DNA of 64,000 bases, from contig NC_089869.1 in assembly GCF_036373705.1 (NCBI RefSeq), forward strand, positions 7,667,676 to 7,731,675. Reading direction: 5' to 3'. Positions 23,375-36,100 of the stretch are shown in pieces. A program made the translations under genes and the position numbers. Each line of letters starts with the position of its first letter. Position 1 is the stretch's first letter. The stretch comes from Amia ocellicauda. Taxonomy: Eukaryota; Chordata; Actinopteri; Amiiformes; Amiidae. The notes under the pieces were generated by a model. It was not told where the DNA came from. It worked only from the letters and a program-made list of their open reading frames with translations, and ran no database searches.

Positions 23375-26300
23375 GTAAGACACTGCTTCCAACCACCATT
23401 TCTTTCACTGCCCTGCCAATGGTCTGATCATTTCCTCCCTCTGTGTCAATTTCAAGTGAAAAAAGACTAGAATACAATTAAAAGATTAGATTCCCACTTT
23501 ATTTGCTTTTTCAATGTGTCTACAGCATTCTATACCACAAACTCCCATAATTATTATAGAAAGCTACCACTGAAATAAGACAAAGGTTCTTTTGTTGGCC
23601 CTCACTGTCACTTTAAGGTAAGCATTGTAATAACCAGATTAGTAGAGCAGGCTGGAGGTCAGGTAACTTATCCTTTGGAGTCGTTCCAGTTCAGTTTGCA
23701 CGTGATTCCAGTTCAGTAGCCTCAGCTTTGACTTCACTCAGTGCTTGAGAAACTCGTTCAAACCTTCAGTATGAAAAGGCTGTCCATTCTGATGGTGTTA
23801 TCTTCAGAGTGTATGGATGAGTTGTGCTGTGGTGCGTGTCGTTTCTGTCCCTGAGGGTGTGCGTTCTTCTTTCAGGCCAGTTCCCCAGCACGTTCGTGGA
23901 GCCGGTCACCATTCCTAACACCAAAAGGGGGGACAAGCTGTATGTCTGCATCAATGACTTCAGCGCCCTGGATTCTGGAAATCTGCTCCTCAATCGAGGT
24001 AATTGCCAAGTCTGAATTGTCTTTATTCTAATCAGGAATAGTTTTGGATGCTGGAAAAGTGCAGTTTCCCTTGGCAACCAAGAGATGTCTCAGTCTGACA
24101 GTGTTGAAGCAGTCAGAAGAGCGGTCTCGTCTTAAAGGCTTAGTTAAAGCAAGCAGAAATAATAAATACTGTGTTCTGTTTTAAAGTGTGTTTACTAATT
24201 GGACGTATTCTGTATCGAAGGGGTTTAGGAGATTTATGACATCATGACTTCAAACTCTCAGAAGTCAAACCAGCTAAAATTAAAGGGGGGTCATGTCTGG
24301 CACAACAGCAGTTTCTCTGTTGTGTCTCAAACTTACCATCTTCCTGGGTGCATCTGTTTCAGGTGATGTCGTCGTAGGTGAAGACACCGTGGACACTAAT
24401 TGGTTGAGAGGAAGGAATTGCTGGGGTGCGAAGGGAATCTTCCCGATGTCCTGTGTGAAGGTGCTACACCTCTCCTCCAGATCTCGCCAGCTGTCCAATC
24501 GGTCAGTGTCCGAGCTCCCCAGTTACGCCCTTGGCCAGGCCCGTGCTCTGATGGGCCTGTCGGCCCAGATGGAGGAAGAGCTGGGCTTCCTGGAGGGTGA
24601 CGTCATCACCATTATTGGAATCCCGGAGCCAGGCTGGTTTGAGGGGGAGCTGGAGGGCAGGAGAGGGATTTTTCCCGAAGGATTTGTGGAGCTTTTGGGC
24701 CATTTGCAGGTCCGGGAGGATCCAGCAGTTCAGGACGACTATGATGTTTATGACGAAGGAGATGGTTTTGTGGAAGAGTCTGCACTGAGCACAACGGAAG
24801 CCACGGGGGTGTACGGAATCGCTCTCTATGACTTCAGGGCCATTGAACCGGGAGAACTTGACTTTGACGTGGGCAACAAAATCCAGATTATCAACACTTT
24901 GGAAGATGGCTGGCTTGAGGGGGCTGTCAACGGCAGACGGGGAATATTCCCTCACAGGTTCGTCAAGATCGAAGAGCAGGTGACTGAGAACCAAGTGGAG
25001 CAATCGACGTTAGAATACACCCAAGAAATGAAGAACAAACCTAGCTATGGCTCTTATGATACCAGTAACAACAACAGCTACGACTGTAAGAGTGAAGAAG
25101 ACAGCAGACCAGTGTGGGACTTGGATTACTTCGACAAATCTGATTATCGCGGATCCGAAACTACATGGATGGAAGATCCTTCAGATGGAAAATCATCACC
25201 TGTCAGTTCAAAGCAGGTCCAAGATCCTAGCAGAGATCAGACAAAAGACACTTCTCGAGGGAATCGGGTGAACCGGGCAACAGCAGACACTGCACAAAGC
25301 ACTAAAGACGGCCCTTCTCCTTCTCGTAGAGGAATTACAAGAACAAATTCGGCCCCTTCCAAACCCAGGCTTCCTCCAAGGCCAAGTCTACATTCTTTAA
25401 GCAATAGGCGGCACTGCACTGTAGCAGATACGTCAGCAGACCAAAAGATTGGAAGTAGCAATACCGAGGTCGCTCCAGCACCCGCTACTAGAACACTAAG
25501 CTTATTACCAAGAAACAAAGATCAGGAGAGTTTACACAATAGCTGGTCTAAAGACAGTGGCTGTTTACGTGAGCTCGCTTCTAAGAGCAAAAATGAGGTT
25601 TTCCAGGACCTAGCATGTTGGGTTGAAGACCAGAAGCTGAAAAACAAACCCCGCCACTCAAGCGTCACTGACAGCAATTTGTTACCTGGTTGCAGAAGTG
25701 AGCCAGCGGATTCCAAAAGACTGGAGTCAAATGGCCTATCCAGACCTTTCACGCTGGAGAGTCTGGCAAGTTCTCCATCTGACCTGGATTCCAAACTTTC
25801 TCAGCAGCTGGCTGAGTTTGAAATGAGTCTACCGGGTTACAAGGAAAGAGACACTAAGAGGATGTCCAGGCATTTCTCCATCCTGGATTACAGCAGTGAA
25901 AACGATATCATGAGAGGCTCTCCCACCTCCAAGAGTCAGCAGGAGGACACTTCTTCCCTAGAAAGAAGAAGAGCCTTGAGACCTCCTCCTCCCAGACCCC
26001 GGGCCCTCAAACCCTCAGGGTCACAATCTTCTCCCTCAATGTCACTGGTGAGTCCTCGAGCTGCTAGTGAAGGAAGACCTTCCCAGAGTCCCTCAGTGCT
26101 CAAGCCCTCCAGACCTGCTCCCCTTCCCCCACAGCCCTCTCCGAGGAAGAACACCGGCTCTCCGAGGCCACAGGAAAGTCTCGTGCACGAGGACGCCTGC
26201 TCTTTTAAGATGCCGGAGGAGCCTGTCTTCGATGAGGTAGAAGGACCTCAAGCAGATGGTGGCGATGGTCAAGAGACGGAACAAGATCAGTATGCGCTGC

Positions 26301-29300
26301 TGCTCAGGCTTCAGGAGGTGGAGAGAGACATTGAAATCTACACTAAGACGATGGAGGAGCTACGGCTGATGCTCGAGGAAGAGGAGGATGAGACTGCCAG
26401 GGCACAAACGCAGGAAAACATGGAGTTCTGTACCTTCAACATTGAATCTCTTACCTTGGAGCAACAACAGCTCACAGGTAAGATACACTGTACTAATAGC
26501 CTGTGGCAGTCACAGTTCTTGCATAGCACCCGTTACTGGACGAGTTGGACAGGTCTTTGCTCCAGAGTAATATTTGGTCCATGAAAGGAAATATATAAGT
26601 CTAAATATATAAAAGCAGATGGATTAATCAATAAATCACAACCTATTACTGTGGTTGATATGGATTTTAAAACTTCTAGTTTAGTTTCAGGTTCTCTTTG
26701 AATGGAACACTCCCCATCAATGGCAATACTTGGGGATTCATAGACCATTTAATTAGTTTATTTTGTGTGTTGTTCCATAGTTATAAAAAACAAATTCTGC
26801 ACAAATAGTTGTACACTCTGGAGGGCAGTGATATTATTATTAAAGTGATATTACAGAGAGTAATGGCAGGGGAAAAAATACAAATGTACAGGTATTCGCT
26901 TAAACTGCCTGTTCACAGATTAGCATACATATAATATATTATATAGTAAGCATATATATCACATTTGTACATCGGTATTAATCATGTTAAACATTAGTTG
27001 CAACATTTATGCACTGTCAATAGAGAATAAGTTTAAAGATATTGCAAAATTGAAATGTTCTAATTTAAATGAATGAATTACCATATATTTTCTCTCTGTT
27101 CAACTTGAATATTTAATAAGGGATTATAGAAGGAAGGCCCAACTGCTTTGTCAATATTGTTGCACACCTTTCAAATTTGCTCACTAGACCTTGTTCAAAT
27201 GTCTGGTCATATGTTTCATTAGAAGAAAATAAATGGGAATGAACTGAACAAGTATTTAAATAACTCTGTTATAGCACTATTGTGAAAATTGTATATTTCT
27301 TGTTCTGTAATTAAGGGACGTATGATTGCAGTGTAGGTAAAAGTAATTTAACATCAAAAGCTAGTGGCTGTGTTAATTTAATCCTGCTCAAGACCTGGTA
27401 TAGCATGATTTAATTGCAGGTGAGTCTCCTGGTGATCGAGACACTTGTCATGGCACAGTAACTGTTTCCCAGCATTCCTCTTGTCTCAAAACTTTTCTTG
27501 TGTTGCTGTGTGCCGAGTGTGTGTCAGTGCTATCTGTTTGACCTAGGCCTCACCTAGGGAGAGAAGAGAAGAGAAGGCAAACACAGTTATCTGATTGCCT
27601 GCACAAGAGTGAGCTGCAGTCTGGTTTCTGTGCTGCTGCTGTCTCCGCACACCATTCCCACATGTCTCGGCAAACACCTGACTAAGCACAGGAAAAAGCC
27701 TTTTGCTGGTTTCTTGAGCGTTGCCTACCTGCTGGGTTAAGAGCGCAACAGAGCTATTAAACCATACATCAAAGACAACAAACATGTATGGACTCACATT
27801 TGCTTTTGAGGCTGAATGTGCTAAGATTAATTTTTAATTACCTGGTTGCTAGGGAAAAAATGCTAGCTAAGCACAATGCCATCACAGCACTCCCCATGTT
27901 GTGGATACGATCATCTTTAACTTTCTGACACAGACAGAGCAAGGAAAGTTATAAATAAACCACCTAAAGACAAAATGACACGAAAAAGAAAGCTTGAGAA
28001 ACGTTTAGACTGCTTTAAGAAGATTTAATGCTATGCTAATTAACAATTTAAATATTTTAGCAGCTGTGTTAAAGGTGGCTGGAATGTATTCCTCATGGTC
28101 AAAACTTTTCACACATACATGTAGCGTGAAACTTACATTCCTCTGTCCGTGAACCAACAGACATTGAAAACTCTGCTTCATTGCCTGGTGCTTGGTGTGG
28201 GATTCCTAGGCCTTTACGTGTCCTGTTTCTAGTGAATTGTGTCCTTAAGGAAACATGGCTCGGAAAGACCAAAAATCATCTCGCTTTTGGAACATCCTAG
28301 TTCGTCCAGTTATTCATTTGACAGCCATTTTTAATCAGATCTTCAATATGGGAGTCTCGAGGTTGCCAGGTAGGACAGTGAAAATCAGTGTTCTACATAT
28401 TTTTACAATTGAATGTGAATATGGTCACCTTTTTTCTGGAGAATTGTGCTCCACTTTATGAGTAAGATCACTTTTAATTCACTAATACCATGTACATTGT
28501 ACAAATTTTGAACAGCATTTCTAAGTGGAATGTGTTTTTTGTATTGGGTTATATGAAAAAGTATTCCTGCTGACTTGTCTGTGAGAAAACGGATGATCTG
28601 TGGTTGTGTTTTTATCTGTAAACTCTAAACTGTAAATTTAAAATGCTTTTCAGAGCTGGGACCGAAGTCCTCGCAGTGACAAACTGCTGAGCTGACAGTT
28701 TCCCGTTAGAATGATATAGCAAAATGCTTAATGTTTACAATGAACATACTTTGGCAATAATATATTGCCAAAAAAAAGGTATATTGTTCCAAATTAGACT
28801 GATTTCTTGCTTAACAAAATGATTTACCATCACAAGTCCTTCTTCAAACATTTACTCTGCATTTGTTGTTCTTTCGGTAATTTGGTATCTGTGGGTTTTG
28901 TTATTTGTTATTTGCAGTCATCTTGCTTTAAGTGTAGTTCTAAAGGCCAGCAGTGTTTACTATAAGTAGCTGAGGCAGTGAAGAGTCATACAGCTGGGTA
29001 CACAAGACTCGTAAAGATAAGAGAACTACACGATAACAGATTACAGCTTGGTCGGTACTTGACAATGGATACATTTGATTCACTGATGGCGTTTTTAAAC
29101 ATTGCCCCGGATATAAACTTATAGAAGGGTTTGGAGTCCTAGGGCCAGAGCTGTTAAGATAAATTGTGTTAATCTACTTTCAATGTGATGCTGTGGTTAC
29201 TGGTGGGCCAGTTCTAAAGTTGGCTGTTATCTCTTCAAAACAAATAGTATTTTCAGTAATTCAGTTGCACTCCTATTTTATTATTTTAAGTCAAAACACA

Positions 29301-32300
29301 ACTGAATGAAGTCTTTATGGAATTCCAGTAAAAGTAGAGGTTCTTAACACCTTAAAACATATAAACTGGCCCTTGTAAACTACTAAAATTCAGTTTCTGT
29401 TGCTTTCTAAACAGTCGAGCATTGTTATCATTGGTATCACTCTTTGCACCAATATAGGTTGCCATATAATACCTTATTGCACTTCAGTGATCAAAGTTTA
29501 AAGTTCCAAGTGGCTGAATCGGTGGATCTCTCACCCATTATACAGGCGGCAGTTTAATGTTACATCCTATTGTGGATACACAGGCCTTTCTCCTGGATGA
29601 ATGGCACATTGTGAGGGGCGAGATTAATGGGGCCTTCTGATTTCAGACAGAACTGAATTATATTTTCATATTTTATTAAAAGGAACCATATTCTGAATCT
29701 TTTCTTCCTTATATCTCAGCCACTATTCAGAACTTGGTCTTTTTAGTTCATAAAGGTTCTGATGAAGTCTACCTTAAATAATTACAAGAATTATAGAATT
29801 GTATGAGAATATTTGAACATTGTTACTTTCTCACCTTAGCTTGAGTGCTTGCCCTCATTAAATGTTAAACCCCAGAACCCCTCATTCAGGTTTGACTTCA
29901 CTTTGATGAATGCATCTGGTTACTTTGCCGGGCTGTCAAAGGTAGTCAGCGGGTGTGGTTTGGGCAGAAATCACCCTTTGTTTCAGTGGGACACGGTTGT
30001 AAACAGACAGGGGACGTCCGTGCATAAGAGGATGTTTGCTATAGAGATTTATGCTCAGGGAATAAGAATGAATTGGTCACTGACTGCAGAATGAGGCATC
30101 GACACCTATACCGAAATGTGGAATTGGCAATGTTAAGTTGTATCACTGCGGCTTAATCAGCTGGGGGAAAAGAAAGCAAAAAGAAACTGAAAAGTAATAA
30201 AGCTGTGCGTAATGGGGTCAGGGCCTGCTTTTATACTACAGTATGAATAAATAAGTGATTACATTGAATTCTGAACTTCATTTAAGATTTTTTGGGGGGA
30301 GGGGATAAATAATCAAAACATGACTAGTAGCAGAAATAAATTATATGATGATAATAAAAAGACTGTATATGCTGTACTTCCACACATCAGGTTGACTGGA
30401 TGGAGTTGTTAGGAACTTTCCAAAGTATTTATTGGAGTTAGAAAGCAATGAAGTGTTAACCTTTGAAGATACATTTTGAAAGCTTTACGAAAGTGTGGTA
30501 GTGTTCACTTCACTTCACTGAAATCGGTGGGATTGAAGGACATGTAAGGGTAGCATCTTTAGACATGTATGCTAACAGTAGACTTAACTTTTTTTCCTTA
30601 TTGAAAAACAAATACTGGGGGGAAACTGTTATGTGTGAGTTGATGCTGGAGGTGTAAACTGCCAAGAGAGATTTAACACTCTCTTCAAAGGTAAAACAGT
30701 GCGAGAAAACCGGATTCTAGTGATTCAGCTTTTATTAGTCTGCAATTCTCCAATTCTCGCTTGACTGGTTCCTTTCTATGAATGTCATTTTGAAATCACA
30801 AGTAGAAATTAAAGTGAGTGGAAGCTAATAAATAAAAACACATGCACCCAGATTAATGAAAGATTCTCGGAGCATTTGGGTTCAGGCTTTCGATTTTCAT
30901 TCCCATGCTTCGATAGTTGGAGGATACTCATGTGTTGTGAATAGGCATTGTGCTTCTTTCCCCCCAAAGGATAGTGACTGAAAACGGGGACTGAAGATAA
31001 CAATAGATTGTTGTTTGGACAAGCCAGTTTCTTGCTACATGGCTGACTTTGAATAAGGAGTCTATTTGTGAAGTAGTTTATTTTAATAAATAAAAGTGTT
31101 CCGCTTACATTTTGCAGTGAACAAAGTCAGTGAAAGTATTTATTTTTCCTAGAGTTTATAAGACTGCAGTTTGGAAAGCCTTTTATCTGACTGAAAAACC
31201 AATAAACAAAGTGTTTAGGCTCCAATATGCACGCTAAAACTTCCTGAAACCTAAGCTCTCTTCTCAGAATTAAAGTGCATTGTGCTTCTTGTGTTTTTTT
31301 TAATTTTGTTCCCCTCTTACTATGTATTCAACACCTATTGTTTCAGTCAAAACAAAACTTTGGAAGCATTCAAGTGTAAACCAGAAACAAAAGTTCACAA
31401 CATTTATTTCCTTTGCAAGTCCAGAGAGGAAAAAAAAAAAAGTGTTTTTCTTATTGGACAAAAAAAAGAGGCAGTCAGTTACTGGGCGGTGAGTTATAAA
31501 CACCTAAGACGCTGAAGGAGAGAAGATAAGATTGGAAGAAAGCAGAAAGAGGCACTGTTTTGCTGCAAAACGTAGCCCTGCCCAATTAGAAAGGGGCCAG
31601 TGCTGTAATCCTTGTCATGTGACTGGGCTCAATGATTAACCCGGTGCTTTGCCTAGCAGTGTCTCACAGCCCATTGGGTGATCAGGTGGAGAAGAGATTG
31701 TGCTACTTGAGCTGGGAGCAGCCAAGCGAAAGGGGAGTTGCAAACTGAGCTAGCTGAGACCAAGCCCCTGCTAAGTGCTGCAGTATGCCTGTCAGGTGGA
31801 GCCGTTCACGCTCCGTCTTTCTGGAATGCGGCTGGTGCTGGAGGTAACGCAGGTCACAGAGGAGTCGCTGCCACTCTGGGTATGAAGGGGAATGTGGTCC
31901 TCGGGCAGTCCAGCGGCCACAAGGACAACACCATGGATGACTGGGAATATGAGCGGAACCTGCGGCAGAAGAAGCTCAGCCAGGAGCAGAGGAGAGAGGA
32001 TTGGGAACAGGAGAGGTACACAGCCAGGCAGCAACAGCCATACCGGGACTACAGTAACGCCAACTGGGAGTACGAGAGACGCCACCTGAGGGAGGACGAC
32101 CGCTATCGGGATCGCCCGAGCGGCAACTGGGAGTACGAGGACTACGACAGGACCTCCAATAGGGGCCACAAGACGTACAGAGAGGGTGACCTGCCCGAGA
32201 AACGGTATGGGGATCCCAGAAGAGCTCAGTGGTCAGAGGATTACTACGAAGATGACAGGAAAGGCAGGTGCTACAGACGCCCAAGAGGGGATGACCCGAG

Positions 32301-33132
32301 GTACGAGGAATATGACCGGAGAGGAAGACACTACAGGGAGTGGAATAACGAGATGGATTACAAACCCACTGCCCGGGAGGACACTCTTTATGAGGGTCCA
32401 AGCAGAGGCTACGATGATTACAGCTATGACAGATATGACAGGAAGGAGAGGATGAGTCTGGACGTGAAGGAGCTGGGTCTTGAGTATGAGAACTGCAGCA
32501 GAACCAGGAAGCCAATCTTCAATGGCTCCCTGGACAGAAACAGCGTTTACAGGAAAACGGCCCCCAGCTCCTTAAGGCAGTCCGAGTTTGCTACCAACAG
32601 GAAAAAAATGCAAGGTAAACGAGAGAGAGAGAGAGAATCTGTATTTAAAGTCTGACATTCCTTATGAGATGAAGCACCGAATTGTGAAGCATTTAGTTGT
32701 GAGCTTCATTCAGCAGAACATATATTTGAAGTTGTCATCTTCATACTATTCCTATTTAGCAGACTATGAATTATGAGTGTGTAAGAGTTGCGTCGATACT
32801 TGTGTGAGAAGGAGTTCCTCTCCTTGAAAGGCGATCTTCACAGTATTTTCAGGTGGGGAAACTAGTTTGGCGGGTTGTTTCATTTTTGTTTTTTAGCAGT
32901 AGCATTAACATTGTCACTGCCTTGTCTGCACAGGTAGATTCTCTGGACTTTCTGCTGAATGCCTCTAGTTCCCACAGGTTTAGTTGTATATGGGTGGGGA
33001 CATTAAGCTAAACTATATTGCTCATTTAGTATCGGGTTCAAAACCTTTTATCCAAAACAAAGGTGAGAAATGAATTAGCTCTGGATTGAGATTGGAGGAA
33101 TTCCTCAAAGTGTAATGGTTGCTTGACTCTCT

Positions 33133-33186
<54 letters not shown>

Positions 33187-36100
33187 AAGAAGTTCAGTTA
33201 AGAATTGCAGACCTTGGAGAGTTTTGGCTAATGGTGTTTGTGTTCAGCTCTTTCTCCCGTTATCTTTGGCATACAGGGAATGTGTTTGCGAGTTTCCAAT
33301 CAGTCAGACAGGCCTGCTGGCAGGCTGCATTCCTGCAAAAGCATCCCGTTTGTGTTTTAACAGGTGGGTCCGACCATCCCCCCTGCCCAACCTCACCCGA
33401 CACTAAATACAAACAGTAATCCCTGGCTTGAGTCATTAATAAACAGCGCCACACACTCACGTCACAACACTGAGAGAGTGTAAGGAGGATAAGGACGTCT
33501 AAGAGCATGCTGAGTTAGCGACAGAGGGCTGTGGGAGTCTGGGACGTTATCCAGCCATGTTGTAGAAGCAAATACCTTAAGATCTTTCAAGAACCAGCTG
33601 AATAAAATCATTAGATCAGTTAGTTATTGGGGTGTAAACATATGCGCTCGATGTGTTATCTCTTTTGTCACTGGTCTTAAATTCTTAACCACTGTTTTAA
33701 GCATAAATAGAAGACCACTGATAGTCAAATACAGATGCTTATGAATTTACATTTTATCTGGAAGGGAAATCAGTACAATGAACGCTGGAGTGCCACATTA
33801 ACATATGAAACCGTACATCTAAATACACACAGTTAGAAGTCGGTCTGCGGAATTCAAAGTGCACTCTTACCACAAAGTTTGAAGTTGATTCATAATTTGA
33901 ACATTACTTAGTACTTATTATTACAGATACTTTGTAGAATCCCCCCCACCTCTTCTACCTATTATTCTGATACAGCTGAGGGGCTTCCAGGAGAATTATG
34001 TGTTATTAACCAGATACACTTCCATTTTTGTCTCCCCTCTTTAATGTCAATGATTCATAATGAGGTTTTGGTGAAGTCTTTGTCCTTATGTGATGGAGTA
34101 ATGGCCTCCTACCTGCCCCCAAACCACAGGCTGTTGTCCAGTGCTAATCCCAGTGCTGATTGCAGGGGATTAGACACCCACCCCAAACCCGGGGCTTTCC
34201 TGAGGTCTTCAAGGGACGGCAGACAAAGCCTCATAGTAAAACTCCAGACCACGAGCCGGAAGATTAACAAATATGGGTCAAATGCAATGCAAGCCATTTG
34301 CACACTAACAATGCATGTTAAGATCGTTTGCTGTAACGTTTTCAGTCATACAGGGGCAAAGCAGTGGTCGGATTTATCATATCGCTTTGCTTTTTGGCCT
34401 TTAAAGCAACCAAACATACAATACACCTATTTTGAACTTTTCTGCAGAATTTCACTTTTATCTCAAGTAATTTAATTTCCTATTATTTATTTTGCTAATT
34501 AGAACACATACACACCTACGCTTTATTAAACCCAGTAAGTAACCCTAGTTTCAAGCATTTACGATTTTGCATTTTGTCTGAAAGAGTTAAGTGTATTTCG
34601 AATGGCACTCAATACTGTATTTTTTCTGGAATTTGATATAGCCAGGATAACAAATAAAGGACATTGAGCTTGACTGTGTTGTTAATTACAAATATTTGGT
34701 TGCATAAGATCATAGTGATTTTTAATTGTATGGATTTTGAATGCTGACGATTTGAGAAGAGGAATACAAATCCGCAAATCTTTTCCCAAAGAAAGACAAC
34801 ACCCTTAAATTGTGCAAGAATTACTGAAATGTCCAATTATTGGGAATTTCGTAATGGAATTGAACAAGAAAGCATTTAAAAACCATAACTGAATACACAA
34901 ATCCACCCATATATACATTAATAAATAACTTTTTTTAGTTTTAGTTCATCTGAAAGGCCATTTCATATTATGTGCCTTCTGATTTAGACATTTAAGAGAT
35001 TATCAGTTTTCCCATGGACTCTCTTCTTGCCTAGAAAATACTTTCATTTTCATGATAAGCCCAAATAAATAATCAGCAGCTCTTTCAGACTTGGATGTTA
35101 CATTAATGAGAAACAAAATATACAGTCTGATCTGGTATGTGACCGTTTGTCCTTTTGAACTGTAGAGCCCAGCACAGTAGAATTTTGTTTTCTAAAGTTT
35201 TTCTTTTATTTTCTCTCCATAGACTTCATGAGCTTTTTTTAATGTGTCGATATACAGAGTATATAGAACCAGACAACATAGTTATTTATGCATTAATATC
35301 CAGGATTGAAGAAGCAGAATACTGCCGTGCAGAGGAAGATTTAATGACTGAAATAAAACTCCAGAGTACAATCCTCTTTTAAATACACTTTCCTTTGCTA
35401 CTCGTGGTGGACTTGTGAGGCAGTTGCCGTAGATAAAATGTCTGAGAGCAACAAAATCCACTAATGCTGTCAGCTGAAGTGGTTTTTATTTGCATGCCCA
35501 TGGCCTCTTGCAAGTTGACCAAGAAGAATTAGCCTGTAAAGAGTTTTATTCCTTGGAGAACAACCTGCCAGGGTGTCTAAGCAGGTCCCGTCAGACTCAT
35601 TCAGTCAGAGATGTATGAGCTGTTATTACAAACCTGTTTATATTGGCATTGCCATGGAAACTGGGCCTGCTGTGAACTTTGAGCTGCTGTATTGTGAGCT
35701 AAAACTTCTTTCACAAGATATATATTTCTAGACAGGGTATTTACATGTGTGTGCATTTGTGAAGGTTTGAATAGCCTATATACTGCGTTTCCACTGTAAA
35801 TACCTACAGCTGATACCAAAGTTAGCTGCCCTAGGCCAGCTAGCGTGTCAAAAGAAGTTCAAAACTGAAACCCAAAACAGTGAAAGTATTTAAGCAATGC
35901 AGAGGCAGATATGTGGGTTTCAGATGAGTGAGAGAGGGAGAGAGGGAGGGAGAGAGGGAGCTTGTCTTTTCAACACAGCCATACTGAAAGCTTACCTTCA
36001 TCTTTCTCTGGGAGAGCTTTTTTATATCGCATGGCCTTTCCTTCTCTCAAATACCATGCTCCCATGGAAACCAGTTCAGGTTTCAGACTCTTAGATGAAG

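Noticed and set aside
24293..24362. Upstream extension of the exon 3 frame to an ATG at 24293
   Set aside because: The acceptor at 24361-24362 and phase match with exon 2 show that the extra 23 codons are intronic.
24503..25003. 166-residue minus-strand frame over the dnmbp SH3 exon
   Set aside because: Antisense shadow of a well-conserved coding exon; no independent splice or start evidence.
31792..32515. Antisense frames of 125 and 179 residues over the WEYER exon
   Set aside because: Compositional shadows. Only the plus frame has a phase-correct donor and an ordered repeat.
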